A stretch of 64,000 bases of DNA from Piper betle (Eukaryota > Streptophyta > Magnoliopsida > Piperales > Piperaceae), in contig JAURVB010013123.1 in NCBI GenBank assembly GCA_033002965.1, forward strand, positions 62,001-126,000, given 5' to 3'. Under the pieces are notes generated by a model. It did no database searches, had not been told where the DNA came from, and saw only the letters and a list, made by a program, of their open reading frames with translations. Both the position numbers and the translations under genes were made by a program. Positions 11,215 through 21,377 of the stretch are shown here, piece by piece (the first letter of the stretch is position 1; the number at the start of each line of letters is the position of its first letter).

Positions 11215-12947
11215 AAGTAAGAAAATCTGGTAAGCTATTAGTCAAACTAGGAATATATTCAATTTCAAAGTCAAAAATAGCAAGTAAGGCTTGCCATCTT
11301 GCAAAACTATGTTTAGATGCAAGATTCTGAACATCTTTTTCAAGGATAAATTTAGCAGAAGTACAATCTATTCTTAACAGAAACTTAGTATTTAAAAGAT
11401 CAACTTGAAATTTTAAAATGTAATTTACTATACTAAGCATTTCTTTTTAATAGTACTATACTTAGATTGTGTCTCATTCCATAAGCCTGAATGATATCTA
11501 ATAATAAAAGGTTTATTATTAATATTTTGTTTTAGAATTCCCCCAAATCCAAGATCAGACGCATCTGTTTCAACTATTTTTAAAGTAAAAGGATGAGGTT
11601 AGCTGAGACAAGGTATATATTTAATTTTTTGTTTAATAACTTGTACAGCTTTAGTATGAGCTTCCATCCAAGGAGGTGGATTCTTTTTCAATCTTTGAAA
11701 CAATAGTTTACAATCTTTTGCTAAATATTTATAAAATTTTGCCATATAATTGAGACTTCCTAAAAATCTTTGTAGTTGGTTTTTATCTAATATTTTATTT
11801 GGAAATTTACTAGAGAAATCTATTACTCTTTGAATAGGTCTTATGTTGCCTTTTTCAATATTATGTCCTAAAAATCTTATCTGGTTTTGCACTAAAACCA
11901 TTTTAGATTTAGATAAAACTATTCCATTAGTAATAACTATTTTATAGAATTGATTTAAATGTTTAAAATGTTGATCTATACTATTAGAATAAACCAACAC
12001 ATCATCAATATATACAATTATAAAACTGACATATGGATTAAATATATCATTCATAATTTTTTAAAATTCTGAGGGTGCATTTTTTAATCCAAATGGCATA
12101 ACATTCCATTTATATTGGCTAAATGGCACATTAAAAGCAGTTTTATATCTATCTTCTTCTTTAATTTGTATTTGCCAAAACCCTGATTTTAAATCAAATT
12201 TACTAAAAACTTGTGCATTATATAATCTTTTTAGTAAATATTTTTTATTAGGAATTGGATATCTTATCCATTTTAAAACTTTATTTCAAGGTTTATAATT
12301 TATTACTAATCTTGGGGTTCCTCTTTTATTTGTGAAGCTTTAAATACATAGAAAGCTGAACAAGACCATGGAGATTTACTTTCTCTAATTAACTTATTAT
12401 TGAATAAATTTGTTATTTCCTTTTGGCAATATTCAACCAATTCTTGATTCATTTGAATTGGTCTAGCCTTAGTAGGTATTAATTTATCATTAAAGTCATC
12501 TTCATAGGGAAGAGAGACTTCATGTCTTTTCCTAGCCTAAAATGCACTGGGTAAATCATTACATAAATCTTTTTCAAATAGATTTTTTATATCTGTTATT
12601 CTATTTTGTATTGAAGGAGTTTGTAGTTTATTTTCTAATATGAAAGCATTAACTTCTTCTTTTAAATAATTTATTTGATTAATTTTCTTATTTTGTTTAT
12701 TTTTCATTCTAGAAATATAAGATTGTATCTTAGGATATTCCAATTTAAATGTTATATTCTTTCCTTTTAGATGAGTATGGATTCCTACATCATCTATAAA
12801 GAAAGGTTCTATTAAAGCAGTAAATGGATTGCCTAAAATAACTTCAGATCTTATATTTTTAACTAAAATGAAAGTTAAATATAGACAAACATCTTCTATA
12901 CAAACTACAGCATTAGAAAGCTTATAATTTACTTTTAATTTTTCTTC

Positions 12948-12949
<2 letters not shown>
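11156..12949 (-). pseudogene. endogenous caulimovirid ORF1: protease C-half, reverse transcriptase, RNase H
   Basis: From the right junction: protease C-terminal segment with VILGNPF (12949-12537); reverse transcriptase with the catalytic YIDD box at 12012-12001 and flanking palm motifs (12536-11599); RNase H segment with RIDCTSAK and a C-terminal LPDFLT (11440-11156). Together these would copy pregenomic RNA into DNA. Stops at 12537, 11599 and 11156 and frame changes between stretches break the reading frame. The N-terminal half of the protease, including the catalytic Asp, is at the other end of the insert. Confidence 0.85.

Positions 12950-12988
<39 letters not shown>
12950..12988. repeat. 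TA microsatellite, right virus junction
   Basis: TA run of 39 nt between viral protease sequence and the resuming LTR (ATGCTAGGTGGACACCACTAGG, compare ATACCCTAGGTGAACTCTATTAGG at 19756-19779). Confidence 0.85.
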
Positions 12989-12991
<3 letters not shown>

Positions 12992-15900
12992 TATGCTAGG
13001 TGGACACCACTAGGCCTACGAGTTGTTGGGCATTCAGATCATGCCATGTGGCAAGATTAGAGTCATCCACGTTAGCTATAGCTGTCACCCTGTTATCTTT
13101 TACATATTTCTCCCACTATTTCGGATTTTTTCACCATAGTGCCGCCATCACTTTGGGCTACCACTAGGGGAGTCTCCAACCCTCTTCCAGCCACCAGTCT
13201 GGTATGATTGTGACTGCCTCATGGCTAGCTATCGATCCATACCCATCTCAACCACTAGCACTGGTGCAATCGCCGTTGGCGAGCGGCTTTTGTTCGCCGT
13301 ATTTCCACCATTGCTGCCACCTTTTGGGCCAATTTCTAATGCAAGCTAGCTTCCTTCGGTGAGGCCAACTAACCTAACAGCTTCTCCTTATCGAGATCTT
13401 CCATTTGAGACCACTCCTTACATCCGTCGAGGCCACGATTGCCGTCAACGATTCGCACTTCCCCGTGCCTTTTCCATCACTTTTCGGGCATTTTTCGGCC
13501 AATCACCAGTCGGACACCACCGACCATCACCCCAGACGGCTTTCCCTCGCCAAGGCCAAATTTTTTAGAGCACTCTCGACCACTGCCATGGCTGCGAATG
13601 CCACTTGTGACATTGCCATATCAAGCGGCCATTTCGTCCATTCCTGCCATTTTTGAGGCAATCTCTGGCTGCACTTCATCGATCGCCATTACCATCACAC
13701 GTATAATCCTCCCTTCTATGAATAGCGATGGGTGGCAGTCCCCCACCATGCTGCCGTCAGCATTTTCAATGACTAGCACCGGCAGCCCGTTTGGTGCTAG
13801 TTTGCCCTGTGTTCACCCAAGTGTGCCCGTGTCTGGCTACTCGTGTCTGTGTCCACTGAGTCCAACCCACATTGCAATTAACCCAAACCAAGCTAACTCG
13901 GCCGAACTTGGTCTGGTTCAGCCCATTTGACTCGATCTGGTTCAGCTTAGTTGAATTAGTCGTTTTTTAGTGATTTTTGAACCGTTTTCGTTTGTTTTTT
14001 TACTGTTTTCGGTAATTCAAAACTCTCTACAATAGTTTGAATGCATTTTCACATTATTTTGCATATTTTGATGTTATAAATATTTCCGTTTATTTATTAT
14101 TTATTTGTTTGTTTATTTATTCATTATTGTTTATTTCTAGTAATTTATATTTTTGTTGATTATGATGAATGTTTGTATAATTACTTATTATTATTAATGA
14201 TAGATTTACCTATTAATATTAATCTTATTCATGTTTATTAAATTTTATTTATTTATTTATTTGCTTGCTCGAGCGTATGTTATTATTTATTTGTGTTTAA
14301 TTATATATTCATATATTTGATAGTTATATATTATTATTCATGAATAATTGTTATCGATTATTTACTCATTTATTTCCTTAATTAATTATCTTCTTAATTA
14401 ATTATTTATTTATTTATCACTTTATTTATTTGTTTACTTACTAACTCGGGTATGTATTATTATTTACTCTCATTTAGTTGCAAAATTATGTAGTATTATT
14501 CATATTATTATTTATTTATTTATGTATCACTTATTTCTTTCTATTAATTTATTGATAAATGAGTTTATTAATTTAAATATTTATTATCTTATGGTTGATT
14601 TAATTAGTATTCACTATTTATTCACCTATCTATTGTTTAGTTGTTATTTATTATTGTTTTGTGCTTACTTGTATAGCTATTATTTTATTCATTGTTCTTT
14701 TACTTATTTGGCTTGGTTTTATTTATTATATATTTATTATTTGTATGTGCCTCGATTTGCATGTCGAATATTTAGTTGGAGATCTGTTTTGCATTGTCCT
14801 TTATTGTGATGCCATAGATTATGTGGACACACACTACGATTATGCATCATATGGAGTTGTTTGTCTTTTTGCTTAAAAATGGATTCTAATGTAGGTTCCG
14901 GAGTTCGAGCTTGCTGTAGGTGTGCCGATGCGCTTCGAGCATGGACCCTAGGTCCATTAGAACTCTTCTAAGATTTATCGCTTACTCTATTGTGGATTTG
15001 ATTTCTAGATCGTTGGGCCTATTAAGTGACTATTTGATCGAACCCCACTTAACCCAGGTCATCTAAACGTATTTCACTTTCGTGATAAATCCTTGAGGAT
15101 AAAATCTCTTATGTTGTTTTTAAACTTAGCTCCACCTCACGTTGCCTTCGGACCTACTTATATTATTCCCTTCTCAGCCCTATGTATAGCTTTTATTGAG
15201 TTTTCAATGAGCCGAGAGTATGTATACCATGAACAGGTGCATACACAAGTCACAACTAGCTCTCGATTATTAAGAGAGTTGTTCCATTCCTGAGAGATCC
15301 TAACATCTCTTCGTCTTGAGCTTCCACACCTGGAGAGGCATAGAGTTGATGAGTAATGTTATGTATAATGTGTGTCTAGACTTGTCAGAAGGTACTGAAG
15401 GCGATTGCCTAAAAGTAAAGTACTTGGTCATTGTGCTCTTGTCCAGGAGTTATATGGAGGTATAGAGAGGGCTTAGGTTATGTGCTTTTTCCTGAGAGTG
15501 GGACCAATTATTATTGAGAGAGGCACTTCCTAAGGTGGCATAACCCCAGTTCAATTTGGGATGAGATCAAGTCTGTAGCTTGATGACTCCTCAGTAGTTA
15601 TCCTTTAAGTGTTCCCATGGATAGTATATACAGTTTTTTTCCTCATGAAAATTAGTTTTCACTTGCTAATTTGTACTAGTTATTTTCTAGACCAGTGGCA
15701 TCTATCACTGACTTTTTATGATTATATATGTAGGACTTGTGTTCATGTGCATTGGGTCGGCTTGGGTGGAATGATAGATAGATGCTACATACACTTATGC
15801 TCAGTGTGCCATTATTTTCTTTGTGCTTTTATCCATGTTTGATGTGTTTTCATGTATAATTAGTAATGTCTTTTATTCTTGACATGCCAAGAGGGTTATT

Positions 15901-16010
15901 TCCGTCCATTTACTTGTTCGAGTCTTACAGGTTAATTGATTTAGATATGACTCGACTCGATCGTAACAGTTATGATTTGGCTATTATGTAACCCAAATCG
16001 GGGTGTTACA
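12989..16010 (+). repeat. 5' LTR of the LARD-like element, right part
   Basis: It corresponds to 19750-20144 plus 21378-23357. It ends GGGTGTTACA at 16010, the canonical plant chromovirus LTR end, directly before the primer-binding site. It contains a CpG-derived low-complexity block (13290-13930) and a TTTA-rich tract (14050-14720). Open stretches inside are not genes. Confidence 0.85.
14050..14720. repeat. TTTA-rich low-complexity tract
   Basis: Long run dominated by TTTA/TTAT units, repeated at 22010-22640 in the 3' LTR and as the complement at 43560-44260 in the reverse LTR; it is therefore a built-in part of this LTR family. Confidence 0.8.
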
Positions 16011-16013
16011 GTT

Positions 16014-16026
16014 TAGTATCAAAGTC
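16014..16026 (+). other. primer-binding site of the LARD-like element
   Basis: TAGTATCAAAGTC, three bases after the LTR end, is a decayed copy of TGGTATCAGAGC, complementary to the 3' end of initiator tRNA-Met, the primer used by Tekay/Del elements. Confidence 0.75.
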
Positions 16027-16806
16027 ATGTCTTAGTCGATTGAGATGCAAGACTCTTGTTTTGAACCAAATGTGTGGAGTTGTCCTTAATCAAGCCAACA
16101 GGTCATTTCCTTTAGTCTTTTCTTAGAATTTCAAATTTTTGCTCAATCAGACATGAGGAGTGCAAGTTTCACTGTTAGCAGGTATAGGTGAATTGTGGAT
16201 AGATATAAGATCATGATTTTAACAGACACCACCAGGGATCTCACAGGGCTAAGAGACTCGTCCTTCTGTTTTACTATGCCAAGATTTGGATGAGTCAAAA
16301 TGTCCACATGTTCAGTCATTTGAGATCGAGTCAGATGGTGTCCAAGATTACAGACCTATAGACCCACGGGCACTTCGTCGTCTCCCCCTCTTCCAGTAGT
16401 TTATGTCCGTCCAAACAGCATTGTTAGCTTCTCTTCATTAGACAGAGGCATGAGCATACAGAAGATGAGTGAGACTACCTATGACCAAGGATTTACACAT
16501 TTGACAGGATTTCACTCGATTAGTCAGTGTCAGATCAGTGATTTATATTGAGAGCCAGTCATCACTTATAGGAGGACTCACCTCAAATTTCAAGAGGTAA
16601 GTGTAGGCTCAGCACTCGTTCATCATCGTACGTGTCACCACTATGATTCAGACCCCTCTGGATCAGACACGTATGGTTGGATAGCCTGAGCCGAGTTGTT
16701 GGTAGCCACCTCTAGGAAACAGACACATGGAGGAAGACATGTGGTCCACGACATACATGATTAGGAACAAACCCTCAGCACTTGGATAGCATTGTTGAGA
16801 CCAAGT

Positions 16807-16986
16807 TCTACAACCACCAATCGAATTGTACAACCGTCATCCAAGTTGAACAAGTGTCGTCTATGACGCACAACCACCGTCCGAGATGCACAACTGTCAT
16901 CCGTGATGCACTACCACCATTCAAGTTGCACAACCACCATCCCTCATGCACTACAAAAGATCGAGTACGCACTACAATCGTCTATG
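16807..16986. repeat. minisatellite, nine 20 bp units
   Basis: Nine units in exact 20 bp register, starting at 16807, 16827, 16847, 16867, 16887, 16907, 16927, 16947 and 16967. The approximate consensus is TGCACAACCACCATCCGAGT. Substitutions but no length changes separate the units; a weaker tenth may precede at 16787. Confidence 0.9.
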
Positions 16987-17140
16987 AATAGCTCAACCAC
17001 TAACCGAATGAAGCAGTTAGTGTGTGAGCCATGGCCACATAGTTGCCTCACCCCACAACAAGACAATTACTTGAGGGCTTTCTTATCCTTGCATGGCAAC
17101 TGCATGTCATAGCTTTTGGAACTGAGGTCAAAAATTGAGG

Positions 17141-17235
17141 ACATGGTACAACTACAGTGGCATCACCAAAATAGCAGAGAGTTAGGAGCATGGTACAACT
17201 AAAGTAGCATCAGCAGAACAACGAAAAGTTAGGAG
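17141..17235. repeat. 47-48 bp tandem duplication
   Basis: 17141-17188 and 17189-17235 share CATGGTACAACTA, then AGT(G/A)GCATCA and end in AGTTAGGAG. Confidence 0.85.
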
Positions 17236-19225
17236 TATTGGGGTTGTTCAGATGTGATGGCACAGGATCTACTTCATTAGTCATCTTACATACCATTGCC
17301 TTGACCTGACATCCTTGAGTCAAATGTGTATTGTAAGATAGTCTAATTAGACAATGTTAGTAATAGTCTTGAGAGAGATGTACTAGGACAAAGTCAGAGA
17401 ACATGACAATATAACTTCTAGATGGGATGACCATAGTTATCAGATTGTTCAGTCACTATGAAAATATTTATGTGGGCCCCATAACCATGGTACACAGATC
17501 AGATGGTTTGCAAATGATCAAATGCACTGTATAACTCCATTCAGAGTTTGGTCCAATCATAGAGAGGTGTTTGACTCGTATTAGAGTTTTTGGCATAGAT
17601 AGTGGGTGTAGTAAGGGAGTGTCCTTCAGAGAGTGTGTGTGTCCCTTGTGCTTCGCTAGTCAATTAGGTCATTACAATTAGGTCATTACCTTGAGCCGTA
17701 GGTTTTGAACCTTACCCTGAGTATAGGAGGTACCTTTGTGGTACTATTTAGGACTTGCAATGTAGATAATCAACTGCAGACTAGTATGGAAGCAATGACT
17801 TCATCCCAGCTTGGGAGTGACACAATCATGGACTTCAGCCAGACCAAACCATGTGGACCAGATAGAGGGACACCAGTGTATTCTCATCTTGACTAATAGC
17901 CTTGCTTGAGAGTCTACCACAGAAGTGGTAATTATGTGAGTCAAGATTAGTACTACAAATTGGTACGGGACGACAAGCCACACATCACTGAAGTACAAAC
18001 AAGACACATGTCAAACCTCAATACTAGTGCCCATAGGCTCGAGGGGAGATAGTGGTTCTTTGGGTCCTTTCAACCTTGCCTACTTAGAAGTGTGTGACTA
18101 GTACGGTATCAAAAAACATATTCCTACTATTAGTTGATTGAACTAGAGCCACTTAAGAGTCGTCTCTTAGACTCGTCATGGATTGATTGTTCCATAGGCT
18201 GGCCACCTATGGTAGAGTAAATCCTGATAATCTTAGGGGCATGTCCGTACACCTACCAATGTTTTTGGCCACCTAGTATCTTACACAAATGTCATCACCC
18301 TTGTCACTTTCACGGTACCTTTACATCACCATAGACTAGAGTGGCATAACTAGTAGGATCCCCTTAGCTCAGTGCACTTCCTCAGTACACCTAATGTTAG
18401 ACCTCATGAGGATGTGACCATTGCACATGCCACATACTAGATTCAGATTCTAGATTACCATGCAGAGTATGCCTTCATACTCCGTGAGACACGTTGTGCG
18501 CGCACAGTGTGCTCACTGCCTTTCCGTTGCATGGAGCTTCCCTTAGCAATTAATGGTCATAGAGGGTATTCCAAAGCCATAATATGCAATAGAGTCATAA
18601 CAGTTGTCCTTGTTCCTTTATGGAAGTGAGTGAGATACTCGACTTAGGACCAAGTTAATTAGGACCCGATGAGCAAACTAGCTCCTCATGTAGGGACACG
18701 TGAGTGTTTGACCTAGACAGGTGACAGTGAGCAGTACAACTCATTAACCTCTATCCTTACCCTATACCAGAGCCCACCATATACTAGTAGGACTTATAGG
18801 ACACCTTGGATAGCCATAGGATCTAGAGTAGAGTGCTCTTAGGGTACACATAGTCAACGTTTTACATCGATGAGGATCAGCTAGACATGGGTAGGCATCA
18901 GCTTGTGTACCTTGCATCCGACATAGTTTTCCTAGATATAGCTCAGACTAGTATCATGCAGTACAGAGTACTTGCTTCATGTTGAGGTCATTGCATTTCA
19001 ATTTCCATAGTTGATAGTGACCCTAGGGGTCAGTCCACCCAAATGATTCCAGCATTTGTTGTCCGTCTAGCTAGATTAGTAGAGAGCTAGAGAGGTTTGT
19101 GAGAGTTTTGAGAGAGATATACCATCCATGTCATAGTTCAAAAGCTATAGTCTAGCTCAGTGGCTTCTTCAATTGGGTCCTTCGATCGCAGTTGATGTGA
19201 AAAATTTCGGGGACAAAATTTGTAT

Positions 19226-19236
19226 AAGGAGGAGAG
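19226..19236 (+). other. polypurine tract
   Basis: AAGGAGGAGAG, preceded by GGGGACAAAATTT (compare the plant chromovirus GAGGACGAAATTTC block), immediately before the 3' LTR start TCGTAAAACCCC. Confidence 0.8.
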
Positions 19237-20144
19237 TCGTAAAACCCCAGCTTCGGGTTAAGGCTTTACTTGCTTGTTATTTTGCCCAGTTTGGGCCAGC
19301 TCGAGTCAATTCGAGTTAGTTCAGCTTTTAGACCATGAGTATAGGGCCCAAATGGCCCATATGTGCCTGTAATGGAGGCTGAAAATGCCCGATATATATA
19401 TGATAGTTTCAGTTATGGTCTAATCGAGCACGAGTTATCAGCATATTCTCGAGGTATATAGTGTTCGCCCAAGGTTTTAGGGTTAGATCTAGGTCAATGC
19501 AGTGTTTAGTATCCATTTGGGCTTTTTAGGGTATCTCTTTTGCATGCATCATAGGGATTTTAGACTATCAGATTGTCCCTGAGGGCCCAGATTGATTTGA
19601 GTCTCAGATTTTCATCCAATCTAGTTAGGGCTAGTTTGAGGCCCATTTAGCTTTCTTGCCTCAATTTTCTTCCATAGAGTCACTTTTAGGCTTCGAATCA
19701 GCTTTGACTTTCGTCGGCGTCAAAACAATCTTTCTGTCGTTATATATATTCCATATACCCTAGGTGAACTCTATTAGGCCCATGAGTTGTCAGGCGTTTA
19801 GATTGTGCCACGTGGCAAGATCAAAGCCATCCACATCAGTCCTAGCTTTCACCCGCTTATTTTTCAGAAAATTTTCCCACTATTTCAGATTTTTTCACCA
19901 TAGCACCGCCGCCACTTTGGGCTGCCGCCAGCAAGTCTTCGGCCCTCCTCCTGCCATAGGATTGATACAATTTTGACTGCATCGCAGTCGGCTATCGATC
20001 CATACCCGTCACCACCGTAATCGTCAATGACGATGGCTTTTGTTCTCCAAGTTTCCACTACCGCTTTTTGGCGCCGACGAGGCAGCCACCCCGACAGCTT
20101 CCCGTCATTAAGATATTCCATTTGATATCAATCTCGACCTCTGC
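19237..20144 (+). repeat. 3' LTR of the LARD-like element, left part
   Basis: Corresponds to 4711-5230 plus 12989-13420. It has a short TA-rich stretch (19741-19750) but no virus at the site that is interrupted in the 5' LTR. It ends with TCTGC (20140-20144), the left copy of the target duplication of the nested solo LTR. Confidence 0.85.
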
Positions 20145-21372
20145 TATAAAACCCTGAAAATAATTATGTTATATTATTTAGGGTTTGTAAAATTTAAAAC
20201 GAATCTTAAATATTATTTAATTAAATTAATTCTTAAGAATCAATATCATAAATTATCAATTATTACCTTTAGCGTATCAGTGGTATTGATGGATGGTTTT
20301 AAATAAATTTTATTTATCGAATTTTTTGGCATTGGGAGTTGTGAGTGCGATTTGACACTCATTCGTATTAACTTAATAGTTAATTTTTGACTTTTCGTTA
20401 TCACACAAATAGTTGGTGTTTAATATATTTATATGTGATTATGTTTTTTCTAAAAAATTTAATGTAGTGACTTCTTGAATTGCACACATATTCTTCTATA
20501 TTAAAGAGAATTCTGTTGATGGTAAATAAAACATTATCTTGATAGTTTGTGAACACATTTAGCTCACAAAGGGAAGACTTTAGAAAAGTTTCATTCATAT
20601 TAGGATCGTAGTTGCAAGTGCCTCATCACAATTCTAAGTTCGTATAATTATTCGAATTGTTATATATTCCTATTCGGGAGCCTTGGTCGCCCTGAGCCAC
20701 CACCATGCATCGAGTGCAACCGGGGTCAAAGAATTGACTCAATCTGACATAGGGCAGCACCCTTAAAATTCTTGAGAGATTAAATACCTGCCCCCATGCC
20801 GAAAGGGGTGACAGAGCTCAGTGGTGCAAGATGATTCATTATGCACTTGTGATACCGAGAGGGTGAGTCAATGGCAAATATTGGTAACTACAGGTCATGG
20901 GCCATGTAATGTGTGTGCGCATACATGAGATTGTAGTTGGATGGGGTGGCCGCCCCTCCCGGCATAATAAGAGCTCGGTATAAGCTCATAATCACTAAAA
21001 GACTTAAATTTAGATGTTGTGGAATATATTAACTTGTTTCTTGTAATTATATGACTTAGTGTTTTTATCACTAATGCTGAATTGCTTCCATAGGTGTGAC
21101 CATGGAAGGATGGGTAGAGTCGGGATAGCTGGAGGACTCTGTTATTTTACTTTTGAATTTTCTTATTTGTTATTATATTTCTACATTGTTTGCATGGCAG
21201 TGGGATTTCGGTTCAGTTCATGGGGTTTAGATTATTCTAAGCATTTTTTATATTAAATTTTATCTCACGATTTTATTTAAAGTCTTAAAAATTAATAGAA
21301 AATTAATTTATGAGACACTTAGTTTCATATTATAACACTTGGCTCGTAGCTCGGAACGGGCAGGTCATTACA
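20145..21372 (+). mobile_element. solo LTR with perfect 5 bp target duplication
   Basis: It starts TATAAAACCCTG (a decayed TGTAAAACCCTG) and ends GGTCATTACA. It is flanked by TCTGC at 20140-20144 and 21373-21377. Removing the 1228 bp plus one TCTGC restores alignment with the uninterrupted 5' LTR around 13410-13430. No coding or internal sequence is present, so it formed by LTR-LTR recombination. Its right end is repeated at 1-267. Confidence 0.92.
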
Positions 21373-21377
21373 TCTGC

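Larger units (their letters stand above)
5231..12949 (-). mobile_element. endogenous caulimovirid (florendovirus-like), one circularly permuted genome unit
   Basis: A 7.7 kb stretch of minus-strand viral coding sequence lies between two TA runs. Reading 12949 to 5231 the order is protease C-terminal half, reverse transcriptase, RNase H, separate ORF2, intergenic region with TATA box and tRNA-Met primer-binding site, movement protein, capsid region, CCHC knuckle, and protease N-terminal half ending at DTG. The two ends are therefore adjacent on the viral circle, and the insert is close to one full unit linearised inside the protease gene. A two-ORF layout with a unique ORF2 after RNase H fits florendoviruses better than petuviruses (one ORF) or badnaviruses. 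Many stops and frameshifts make it non-coding as it stands. The genus call is inference; the family call is solid. Confidence 0.85.
16011..19236 (+). mobile_element. noncoding internal region of the LARD-like element
   Basis: 3.2 kb between primer-binding site and polypurine tract. I looked for gag, RT, RNase H and integrase motifs in the three plus frames and found none; the longest open stretches are 60-70 codons. It holds a 20 bp minisatellite (16807-16986) and a 47-48 bp duplication (17141-17235). Decay could have hidden pol, but other elements in this window of similar or greater decay still show pol motifs. Confidence 0.6.

Noticed and set aside
13359..13930. Open frames of 69-163 codons
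   Set aside because: They lie within the 5' LTR of the LARD-like element; the homologous 3' LTR does not keep the frames.
14522..14876. Hydrophobic open frames resembling membrane proteins
   Set aside because: Produced by the TTTA-rich tract of the LTR; Leu/Phe/Tyr-rich by composition.
16807..16986. Possible CRISPR-like array
   Set aside because: Contiguous 20 bp tandem units without spacers; a minisatellite in a plant retroelement.
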